Source of the DNA: Pelagophyceae sp. CCMP2097
Lineage: Eukaryota; Sar; Pelagophyceae
DNA: 52,338 nucleotides
Assembly: GCA_026770575.1 (NCBI GenBank)
Contig: MU657179.1
Span: forward strand, 202,892-255,229
Direction of reading: 5' to 3'
A model generated the notes under the pieces. The model saw only the letters and a program-made list of their open reading frames with translations, searched no databases and was not told the DNA's origin. Of the stretch, positions 10,091-18,702 are shown piece by piece (within the stretch, counting starts at the first letter, position 1; each line of letters opens with the position of its first letter). The position numbers and the translations under genes were made by a program.

Positions 10091-10595
10091 ATGGGCCCGC
10101 CGCCGCAGCTCTGGGCTTCGAAGGACCAGGACGGCAACGACAAGCATTCGTTTTTATGCCTCAACGAGCTCGACGCAGTCTACTATTGCACCTCGCCCTT
10201 TCACCAGTGCCGACGCAGCGTCCCCGGCGGTCCGCTGCGACTCTCGACGCCCGCCGCACGCGGATTGCGCAGGTTCGAGATTCTCTACAAAGACGGCATC
10301 TTTGACAACTGCCAGGGGTGCGTTGTTTCCGCTGCCGGGCGCGCGCGACGCAGCGGATAGGCTCGCCTACAAGCTGCTGCAGTGCTCCCGCGGCCTCGAG
10401 CTCGTCAAGACGCCGCCGAGCGTATCTTCGCCGACGGCGTCGATCTGGCAATTTAAGACGCGGCCGCGGTTTGAGTACGATACCGCGTCCCTCCGTCGTC
10501 CACTTCCCACCGTGCCAAGACGAGGCGACGGCGTGCACAGGTACGGCGACGCCGACGCACCGCCGCCCGCACCGGAACCCGCCGCGGCGGCGTAG
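10091..10595 (+). CDS. Small Cys-motif protein resembling the DUF3128/PANTS (EMI1) family
   Basis: ATG 10091 opens MGPPPQLWASKDQDGNDKHS, then FLCLNELDAVYYCTSPFHQ. A 77-nt intron (GTGCCG to GCGCAG) joins in phase to FEILYKDGIFDNCQG, giving C-x-S-x-F-H-x3-LYKDG-x3-NC. That pattern matches PANTS-like proteins, which have paired Cys, a conserved HHYYVHG-like core and a C-terminal Trp motif. After GFDNCQG-like residues the frame changes within about 40 nt to AADRLAYKLLQCSRGLELV and IWQFKTRPRFEY, ending at 10595. The shift is a very short intron or a one-base error. Family members in other eukaryotes are poorly characterised and some are linked to mitochondria. The assignment rests on pattern, not alignment. 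Confidence 0.45.
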
Positions 10596-10862
10596 CGCCC
10601 TCGAATCACATTGTGCCCCGCTGTCCCTCCCCGCGCGCCTGTTCTCGCGCTCCTTAAATACACCACTTTTGAAGTGCACCTCTGGACCTTTGGACTGCGG
10701 CCGTCGCGCAGCCCGGCGCCTGCCCCGTTTTGAAGCAGTGAGGCCCTGGCGCCGCCGGGCGAGACCGGCGCGCCGTCCGAGGCGGGCGCGGCAGCACCAC
10801 CGGCGTGCGAAAGGAGGCGCGCCACAGGGTCGAATCGCGTGCGTTACTTTTCAAAACCAGCG

Positions 10863-11515
10863 TTACTTCTTGCCGCCCTCTCTTCGCTGGCGCGCGTCCT
10901 CGAGGATGGCTTGGAGAGCCGCCTTTTGTTTCTCGATATCCCCGTTATCGTGCTTGAACCAGGCGTCGCCCTTGGCAACCTCCTTGCGCTCCGCCTTTGC
11001 CGATTCCGCCGCCGCCGCGACGTCGGCGTCCTTTGGCGCGTACGAGATGGCCCACCTAGTCGCACCGTCCTCAAATCGTCTTTTCTCGGGAACGCAACGC
11101 ACTGCATGACCCAGTAGCCACCGAAGAGCACGCCGACGGGGTAGACGAACTGCATGTACGTCATCGGGTGGACGCCATAAATAGGCGGCCTACATTCATA
11201 TAGGATTGACGAGGCCGTCTCGAGTTTTCGAAGCGCGCTTCGGCACCGCGGGCGCACAGGTGGAGGCGGTAGTTGTGGATGGGCTTGATCACCTTCTCGT
11301 TCCACCACGCGAGCATGGTGCGCGTGCACGTGACGCGTCGAGCCGCAATCGCTTAATTTGGCGACGACCTTTTTGTTCCATCGCGACGGGGCCCAGTTGC
11401 TTGCTCGCACGTGGACGAGCAGGGCGTGGACAATGGGGAAGCCGGGTTGCGAGGCTTATCAATGAGGCCTTCCCACATCTCTACGACCGGGGTAGAAACG
11501 GTCATTTTCGATTAC
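10863..11515 (-). CDS. Small single-pass membrane protein, possibly mitochondrial
   Basis: A likely start is MTVSTPVVEMWEGLIDKPRN (ATG 11515); an alternative is MLAWWNEKVIKPIHNYRLHL at 11316. After a junction ending ATGTAG near 11192 comes PIYGVHPMTYMQFVYP, then VGVLFGGYWVMQ, a short hydrophobic segment. The rest is hydrophilic: RFEDGATRWAISYAPKDADV, then Ala/Lys-rich helix to AILEDARQRREGGKK-stop at 10863. One base is missing or one small junction is needed between the TM segment and RFEDG (near 11090). Size and layout resemble accessory subunits of respiratory complexes, but I do not recognise it. Confidence 0.4.
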
Positions 11516-11555
11516 AAGCCCTGGTCGCGCGCCGGCGACGCAGCCGCTGGCTGCG

Positions 11556-12645
11556 TCAGCTGGGCTGCGCGCGTCGGTGGCCCTTGAGGAGGGCCTTGAT
11601 GGCGAGCTGCAGGTTTCGGGTAACGGCGAGGATGTTGCAAATGTGCGTCCTTCGCCTTTGCGTCAACGTTTCCGACGCCTACCAGACGACGGCCTGCACA
11701 CCGGGGCAGCGGGCGAAAGAATGCGCACCTCGAGCTTTTCCGCAAAGTCGCTGTGTCGCCGCAAAACGCGCGCCTGCTCTGAGCGGAGCCATCGGGCGTC
11801 TTCGTTAAAGGGTTGCCAGCAACCCCGGTGCGAAACGGCGTGCAGCAGCGCCGCCTTGCGCGTGCCCAGCACGGCGGCGCACTGCGGCCAGAGGCAGAGC
11901 CGCGGCGTGAAAGATTGCTGCCTTGCGCGTCCCGCGCGATTTGCCGACTTCAAGCCGCGCTCTGCGACGAGGCGCTCCTCGTAGAGCAACCGCCAAGGCG
12001 CGTCGTCGCGCGCCGCCCGTAGCGCCGCGCGCGGCGGCGGCCACCGGCGGTGCGCGCGGCGCCGCCAGTCTTCCGACGCGCCGGGCGAAACGCATGCGAT
12101 CCACTCTTTCGAGATGGAGCACGCGAGGCAGGCGCGCTTCGCGGACAGGTAGCCTAGACGTATCTGGTGACACTCGTCAAACTTGTCCGACTCGCAACGC
12201 CTCGGGTGCGTTGCAAAGGCACGTTGCGACCGTGGGCGCGTCGCTCCCGCGAAGACACCGGTCGCGGACCCGCGACTCGGTCGATGAGTTCCGGCGGCAG
12301 CGAGAGCGCGGGCTGCTGCGAAGGGCCGCCGCGGTGCCGCGTGACGCACCTATCGCCATCGTTGCGTCGGATGCCCGTCGCGAGGCCGCCTTCACCGTCG
12401 CAGTCACTCTGCGACGGGTGCCGGTCGGCGCACCAGGGCGATTTTGCGTCGAGGCCGAGCTGCGCCGCCTCTCCGGAGAGGTAGAGGAGGCTGAGCACGC
12501 TGCGTGGGGCGTCGTAGCCTTCGACGCAGGCGACGCTGCGCTTCCGGCCGTCGCGAGCGCGGCAGATAGAAACGAGCTGGCCCTTGGCGTAGCTGCGCGC
12601 GCCGACCTTGCAGGGCCGCACGCGCGTCCGCCGCGCAGGCGGCAT
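11556..12645 (-). CDS. F-box-like protein
   Basis: From ATG 12645 (MPPARRTRVRPCKVGARSYA) exon 1 runs through GQLVSICRARDGRKRSVACV, a small beta-rich module, to LPPELIDRVAG, the start of an F-box. An intron of about 100 nt ends ACGTCTAG near 12150, and exon 2 continues YLSAKRACLACSISKEWIAC, completing the F-box helices. The rest is Trp/Arg/Leu-rich helix including RWLRSEQARVLRRHSDFAEKLE. A 50-nt intron (11728-11679, GTGCGC to GGTAG) joins in phase 0 to ASETLTQRRRTHICNILAVT and RNLQLAIKALLKGHRRAQPS-stop at 11556. F-box proteins recruit substrates to SCF ubiquitin ligases through SKP1. The substrate-binding part is not recognisable. Confidence 0.6.
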
Positions 12646-12884
12646 GCGTCTCGACGCGTCGCGTCGCAGCCGGCGCCTTTGTAGAAAAGTCGCCAAAGCC
12701 ACATGTTTTTAAGAAAAGGGGCACACTTCTATGGGCCCGGGCTCCGAGGGTCTCCACTGACTCCAGTCCTTGACTTTAAGCCCTTTTGGGGCAGCCCCAC
12801 CCAGGGTGCATAATAGAAGAAGAAAGGGTGGATCTTAAGCAAGCAAGCTTTGTCCGAAGCCCGTCATAAGGTCCGGTATAATTT

Positions 12885-13195
12885 CAGGGCCGTTCGATCC
12901 GACCCGACCCGTCCCAGCCTCCCCAGGCCCCCACCGCGCCCGAGCCCCCTCCCAGGCCGCCTCAGGTCGCAGTCGCGTTCGACGTCAGCATAAATTCAGT
13001 ATAGACGCCCCCCGGAGCTCCACTTCGTTCCTTACGTCCAGCCTTACTACGCTGCGTCGCGTCCGCCGGCATCTCGGTCTTCACCGCGTCGTAGTGCTGC
13101 ACCTCCTGCTGCTGCTGATTCCAGGGCCGTTCGATCCGACCCGACCTGGCCCAGCCCCCCCAGGCCCCCGCCGCGCCCGCGCCCCCTCTCAGGCC
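12885..13195. repeat. Direct repeat, two copies of about 75 bp
   Basis: CAGGGCCGTTCGATCCGACC opens both copies (12885-12960 and 13122-13195). Each continues CCGACC, CCCAGCC, CCCAGGCCCCC and CGCGCCC to CAGGCCG with a few substitutions. The spacer between copies is about 160 bp. They lie in the 718-bp interval (12646-13363) between the F-box start and WD40 copy B, where I see no gene. Confidence 0.8.
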
Positions 13196-13204
13196 GACCC
13201 GGGC

Positions 13205-13510
13205 AGAGGCCGCAGCCGCGATGCTCCCCGCCCCCGGGGCTTCCGAGTCTGAGTTCCACGAGGAACACTTCTTCCCCGAGCTTCCGAGTCTGAGGGCCCC
13301 AGGGAACTCTTGTTCCCCTAGGTTCCCAGGAGCTCGCAGGCTCGCAGACGATGGGGTCCCAGCATGGTCGCAGCCGCGATGCTCCCCGCCCCCGAGGCTT
13401 CCGAGTCTGAGAGCCCCGAGAAACTCTTTTTCCCGGAGCAGCCGGGAGCTTCCGAGTCTGAGAGCCCCCGGGAACTCTTGTTCCCCAAGCTTCCGAGTCT
13501 GAGAGCCCCG
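13205..13510. repeat. Nested tandem repeats upstream of WD40 copy B
   Basis: A segment GCAGCCGCGATGCTCCCCGC and what follows occurs at about 13213 and again at about 13373, a period near 160 bp. Inside, a CTTCCGAGTCTGAG unit recurs at least five times (near 13246, 13284, 13398, 13449, 13490), often followed by AGCCCC and GGAACTCTTGTTCCCC. The second part is read by the copy-B frame as repeated PxASESESPxELLFPxxP, so it may be UTR, exon or fortuitously open sequence. Confidence 0.75.
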
Positions 13511-14622
13511 GGGAAGCTAGGGAACCAGGTCCGCGTCCAGCCCAAACCTCTTCACCGTGTCCACGCAGAGCGGTTTCAGGAAGATGCACAAGTTTGCCGA
13601 GGTTGCGGACGCGACTCATGTGCTGGTGGCTCCACTGCGAACTCCGGCGGCGTCTTCATCTGCGCTTTTTCGCCCGACGTCAAGCGCCTCATGACGGCGA
13701 GCGACGACTGGACGGCGCGGCTCTGGGACGCCGAGACGGGCGAGCTGCTGCTGACGCTCGAGGGGCACACCGATGGCGTCTGGCGCTGCGCGTTCTCGTC
13801 CGACGGCGAGCGCATCGTCACGACGAGCCACGACAAGACGGCGCGAATCTGGGACGCGGAGACGGGCGCGCTCCTAACGACGCTCGAGGGTCACACCGGC
13901 GGCCCGATGAGCTGCGCGCTCTCGCCCGACGGCCTGCGCGTCGTGACGGCCAGCCGCGACGAGGCGGTGCGGCTCTGGGACGCCGAGACGGGCGCGCTAC
14001 TGACGACGCTCGTGGGGCACACCGAGACCGTCTCGTGCTGCGCGTTCTCGCCCAACAGCGAGCGCATCGCGACGACGAGCTGGGACAGGACGGCGCGGCT
14101 GTGGGACGCCGAGACGGGCGCGCTGCAGGCGACGCTCCAGGGCCACATCGACTTCGTCACGAGCTGCGCGTTCTCGTTCGACGGCAAGCGCATCATGACA
14201 GCGAGCCTCGACACGACGGCGCGGCTCTGGGGCGCCGTGACGGGCGAGCTGCTGCTGACGCTCGAGGGGCACACCGATGGCGTCTGGCGCTGCGCGTTCT
14301 CGCCCGACGGCAAGCGCGTCGTGACGGCGAGCGACGACAGGACGGCGCGAATCTGGGATGCCGACACCGGCGCGCTGCAAACGATGCTCGAGGAGCACGA
14401 CGGCGAAGTCTCCAGCTGCGCGTTCTCACCCAACGGCACGCGCGTCGTGACTGCGAGCGACGACATGTCGGCGCGGCTCTGGGACGCCGAGACGGGCGCG
14501 CTGCAGACGACGCTCAATGGGCACACCGGCGGCGTCATGAGCTGCGCGCTCTCGCCCGACGGCACGCAAGTCGCGACGGCGGGCTTCGACAAGACGTACG
14601 GCTCTGGCAAGTCGCACTCTAA
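13364..14622 (+). pseudogene. WD40-repeat protein, copy B, terminal frameshift
   Basis: An open frame from ATG 13364 reads a low-complexity leader (repeated SESESP), then eight WD40 repeats from about 13640 (ICAFSPDVKRLMTASDDW through MSCALSPDGTQVATAG). Two non-adjacent repeats share the same DGVWRCAFSxDG core, a sign of recent internal duplication or gene conversion. It lacks the N-terminal VTKxVARDGRAV block of copies A, C and D. At about 14596 one base is missing (GACAAGACGTACGGCTCTGG). Restoring the family frame gives RLWQVAL-stop at 14620-14622, matching the other copies; unrestored, the frame runs on to 14689. Two full propellers would need about 14 repeats, so the eight here fit one propeller plus one blade. 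Confidence 0.7.
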
Positions 14623-15639
14623 TGCAGTTGATGCTCCTTCTCCCGACTCGGGCACTGGGAGCTTTAAAGCGAGCCGTCTCCCACTTTGACACGCAGCCTG
14701 AAGAGCCCCACCTTGAGAACCCCCTACAATTGCGGGTTCCTTATATACAGTAGGACTGTAATGCAGTATGTTTCAGTTGGATCGTCCGTTGGATTTTTTC
14801 GAGCGCGCTTACGGGGGTCCTATGATCGTCGTGGCCTTTTGGGTTGCACTGGGTGGCCTGCGCGCTTGCTTCNNNNNNNNNNNNNNNNNNNNNNNNNNNN
14901 NNNNNNNNNNNNNNNNNNNNNNNNNNNNNNNNNNNNNNNNNNNNNNNNNNNNNNNNNNNNNNNNNNNNNNNNNNNNNNNNNNNNNNNNNNNNNNNNNNNN
15001 NNNNNNNNNNNNNNNNNNNNNNNNNNNNNNNNNNNNNNNNNNNNNNNNNNNNNNNNNNNNNNNNNNNNNNNNNNNNNNNNNNNNNNNNNNNNNNNNNNNN
15101 NNNNNNNNNNNNNNNNNNNNNNNNNNNNNNNNNNNNNNNNNNNNNNNNNNNNNNNNNNNNNNNNNNNNNNNNNNNNNNNNNNNNNNNNNNNNNNNNNNNN
15201 NNNNNNNNNNNNNNNNNNNNNNNNNNNNNNNNNNNNNNNNNNNNNNNNNNNNNNNNNNNNNNNNNNNNNNNNNNNNNNNNNNNNNNNNNNNNNNNNNNNN
15301 NNNNNNNNNNNNNNNNNNNNNNNNNNNNNNNNNNNNNNNNNNNNNNNNNNNNNNNNNNNNNNNNNNNNNNNNNNNNNNNNNNNNNNNNNNNNNNNNNNNN
15401 NNNNNNNNNNNNNNNNNNNNNNNNNNNNNNNNNNNNNNNNNNNNNNNNNNNNNNNNNNNNNNNNNNNNNNNNNNNNNNNNNNNNNNNNNNNNNNNNNNNN
15501 NNNNNNNNNNNNNNNNNNNNNNACTTCGTCTACTCGTTTTTTATTACTCGTTTTCTTACTCGTATTACAAGAGCGCGCCGGAGGCACACGGAGGCCCCGA
15601 AGGATTTATTCACAGAGTTCAAGACGGGGGGTTAAACAA
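14623..15639. other. Spacer containing a 650-bp assembly gap (N run 14873-15522)
   Basis: Positions 14873-15522 are N, so nothing can be said there. Before the gap, 14720-14746 holds CCCCTACAATTGCGGGTTCC, related to the GGAACCCGCTACAATTGTAG element at 16631. After the gap comes a T-rich stretch with three ACTCG repeats (15530-15560). The gap lies just past a repeated gene, so a collapsed repeat is plausible. Confidence 0.9.
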
Positions 15640-16412
15640 TTACGTTAAATCAATGGCATCAGGCCCTGCCTGCTCGTCGGAATCGCCGCCTGGGCCGTCG
15701 GAGTCGTCGTAGGTTTTGGAGTTGAAACTCCGGCCAATGAGGCTTCCACCCGCCCAATGCCCTTCCGTTGCAGAGCATAAACTTGTACGATGGCTGTGCG
15801 CCGCAGCCGTCGATGCTCGAGTAGTGCGTCTCGGCCCAGAAAGCCAGCCAAATGGTCCTACGGGCGCCGGTGTGCCGTCAGCAGGGACGGGGCCGTCGGA
15901 GAGGCGCACCCGTTGGCGCCGGCGTCGAGCGTGGGTTTGACCTGGATGAAGCTTTTCTCGGCGTAGCTCGTCACGACCGTGATCTTGACTCCGTACGCGT
16001 CGGCCGCGGCCTGGAGCGTGACGTGGTCGCCCCACTCGCGCGCCTGGGCCATCCTGCACGCGTACGCCTCGTAGTCCTCGTGCACAAAGCCGCAATAGGC
16101 GTCCGGGGCGGCGCGGAGTTGCTTGACGACGGCGGCGCGGACGACGGCGTGGAGTTCCTGGTTGCCGAAGAGGCGTTGGGCCAGCGCGCGAAATTGGCAA
16201 TTGCCGTCCGGGTCGACGGCGTGCTCCACGAGGCTATAGTCCACCAGGCGCTCGACCAGCCGCGCGCGCTCTGGCGAGGGCTCCTCGTCGAGCGCGCCAT
16301 CGTCGTCGTCGCCTTTCGACTCTTCGAAGCCGGGGTCGTCGTCGCGCTTGCGCCGGCGAGCGAGTGAGGGATCCTCCTCGAGCGCGCGATCGTCGTCTAG
16401 GATCGCCTGCAT
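15640..16412 (-). CDS. OTU-domain cysteine protease (deubiquitinase)
   Basis: ATG 16412 opens MQAILDDDRALEEDPSLARR, with an acidic linker. The OTU domain starts VDPDGNCQFRALAQRLFG, giving the catalytic Asp and Cys. VKITVVTSYAEKSFIQVKP forms the central strands. A 51-nt intron (GTGCGC to CCGTAG) joins in phase, G-TIWLAFWAETHYSSIDG, supplying the catalytic His in ETHYSS. A second, less certain junction leads to an acidic tail ending DSDEQAGPDAIDLT at 15640. OTU enzymes cleave ubiquitin chains; this length and acidic termini resemble the OTUD5/OTU5-type subgroup, though subgroup is a guess. Upstream lies a GACA microsatellite and no neighbour with a related role. Confidence 0.8.
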
Positions 16413-16929
16413 GTCATTTCACCCGTGAGCCGACGGACCGCGCGCCGCCCAACTTGAAAGTAGACGGAACTTCACGGATGGACCCGGCGACGGACAGACG
16501 GACAGACGGACAGACAAACAGACAGACAGACATAATTGCCCCAAGTAATCCTTCAATCAAAGGACCCGAAGGGCCCTGACCGTAAACTGACGTTGATCAA
16601 ACGGTGCAGTCCCCTTCGGGGCCTGAATAAGGAACCCGCTACAATTGTAGCGGAGAAATTCTGAGAGTCGAAAACGTCAGTTTCGAGAGAGCTATTTCGA
16701 CTGAACTTCATTTAAAATGAAAACGGCTAGGAATTCCTACTCAAGAGTCGAATCAAGCTAAAGAAGAGGGCTCGGTCAGGTGGCCCGGTCCAGCGGCTTC
16801 GTCCCCCGCGTCGCGCGCCCTCTGCCGGCGCGCGGCCCTTGGTTTGCGCCGTCGCCGCGGTCAAACCGTTGCAGAACAGGCCGAAGACACGACCTTTTTT
16901 AGCACAAGGCCTCTCGACCCGACCTTACA
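16413..16929. other. Divergent-promoter spacer with palindromes
   Basis: Between the OTU start (minus) and the tetraspan start (plus). It holds the microsatellite, a GC hairpin-like CCCCTTCGGGGC at 16612-16623, the 18-bp perfect palindrome CCGCTACAATTGTAGCGG at 16636-16653, and TAGGAATTCCTA at 16728-16739. No gene is seen. The 16660-16760 part is AT-rich and could be core promoter. Confidence 0.6.
16490..16531. repeat. GACA/GACG tetranucleotide microsatellite
   Basis: About ten tandem units of GACA, GACG and ACAGACA type run through the 5' flank of the OTU gene. Confidence 0.9.
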
Positions 16930-18569
16930 ATGGTCCGCGCGACGCCGTCGAGGTCCACGCGGACCGGCGAGGACCCGGCGCTGTCGCAGATCTCCTTCGC
17001 GGAGGTCTCCTTCGCCACTGATGATTTGGACGCTTCGGCGGATGGAAAGTCAGTGCGCGCGCCGCGCGCGCCGCTGGCGCAAGCCACGCAAGTCGACGAA
17101 ACGGAAGCGTACCCGGCGTCGCCCGGGGCCCTCGCCGCCGCCGGGTTCTCGCCCTTTGCGAGCGTGCCGCGGCGGCGCGGCGGGCCGGCGCACGTGTTCT
17201 TCGTGGTGGTGCTGCTGTTCGTGACCATCGCGCTCCAAGTCATGGGCATAGCCGTCGCATGGGGGTCGGTGAGGCGCGAGGAGACGGGCGAAAAAGCCGC
17301 GTCCGCCAACCGAATCAGTGAAGACGGGGGCAGACGCCGTGGCCCTCGCCGGAGCGCGCCACACTAGGCTCGAAAAGTCCTTCGTCGCACCGGCTGTGGT
17401 ACTTTGGCCTCTGGAAGGTGAGCTACGTCATCCACTGCGACCTCGCCATCCGCGGCTCCCACCGCCGCCTCGAGGGCAGAGACGCGGGGCTCTCGGACAG
17501 AGGCGCGGACGAATGGGCCTACGACGCCGGCCTCGAGCTCAGCGCGCGCCGGTACCTCCGCGATGCCCCGACGGAGATGTTTTGCCTGCGCGGCATGGCG
17601 GGCCGCGATTGTATGCTGGAAAGAGATTACGCGGCGCCGGGGGACGAGGCGTTTCCTCCTGTTAGGAGCTGCGACCAATCCGAGTATGCTCTCTCCTATC
17701 GCTGGCGCAACATCGGCGAAGGCGCCGTCTGCCCAAAGGACTGGCCCAGGGAGGAGGGCTCGTGGTGTTCTCAAGATTTGGTACTGCACCAACGGCACGG
17801 CGTGGTCTCCATCATCATCATCGTGATTGTACATTGCCTTGCCAGCATCTTCGCGCTCGTCGGGTCGCTGGTTTTTGCCTCGCGCCTGAAATGGACGCCG
17901 AAAGCGTGGCTGAAGCTGGAAGTCGCCGTCGCAGTCTCAGGGCTGGCGCTCGCGGCGGCGCAGCTCGGGCGGGTTTTGTTTTTTACAAAAACGTTTGAAC
18001 TTTACCTGAACAAGGCAAAGTTCTTCGACTACGTCGGCGAGGTGGATGCCGCAGTCGACGGCTGCGCCAGCGGCTGCCGCGTCGTCGTGGGAGCCGCCGC
18101 AGTGAACTTTGTCGATTTTGCCTGTTTGCTCTTCTGCAGACTCCGAATCGCCTTTGCTTTCGACGACTCAGACGACGTCCTCACCGCAGAGGCGGGACTC
18201 GGCGAATCGATCGGCGGCGAACAGACGTCGACGTCGCAGCCGCGCGTCCGCGGAAGCCGTTTTTTTCGCCAGAGAATGGCAATCCTGCCGGACGAGGGCC
18301 ACGCCGATTCGGCGGTCGAGCTGGGCGGCGCGGACGGCCTCGAGCTCGTCCGCGACGCGGTCGCGGCGCCGACCGAGGCGGAAGCGGCGACTGGCGGCGA
18401 AAACGGCGCGCCGCACCTCGAGGCGGACGGCGAGACCACCGACGTATCGCCGCGCGAGACCGTCGACGTATCGCCGCACGCCGCCCCGCACGCGGCACGC
18501 GCAGAGATCATTATCCTCCACGCCGAGTCCGTCCCCTCCGACGCACGCCACGCCCGATCCGACGACTGA
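16930..18569 (+). CDS. Tetraspan membrane protein with Cys-rich first loop
   Basis: ATG 16930 begins MVRATPSRSTRTGEDPALSQ. Exon 1 ends at 17317 after a hydrophobic segment VFFVVVLLFVTIALQVMGI. A 50-nt intron (17318-17367, GTGAAG to CACTAG) joins in phase to SKSPSSHRLWYFGLWKVSYV. The large loop has regularly spaced Cys (VIHCDL, MFCLRG, RDCMLE, RSCDQS, AVCPKDW, SWCSQD). Three more hydrophobic segments follow: VVSIIIIVIVHCLASIFALV, VAVAVSGLALAAAQLGRVLF and VVVGAAAVNFVDFACLLF. The acidic cytosolic tail repeats TTDVSPRETVDVSPH. The spliced product is 529 aa. The layout (four TM, large Cys-rich first loop) resembles claudin/PMP22-type proteins in topology, but I see no family signature, so function is unknown. 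Confidence 0.7.
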
Positions 18570-18702
18570 TGGTGCGGTTTTGAAACCCTCCTCGTCTCAC
18601 CCGCAGACGTCCGAGTCGCCGTTATTCGACACTTCGCCGGCGCTGCAGGGGACACACATATATATATATTACATCATCTTTGACACTGCGACGGGGGTCG
18701 GG

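Noticed and set aside
14686..15712. Open frames running through the N stretch
   Set aside because: They exist only because N codons are not counted as stops.
16486..16560. CRISPR-like array
   Set aside because: The GACA units are a simple microsatellite with no spacers; the genome is eukaryotic.
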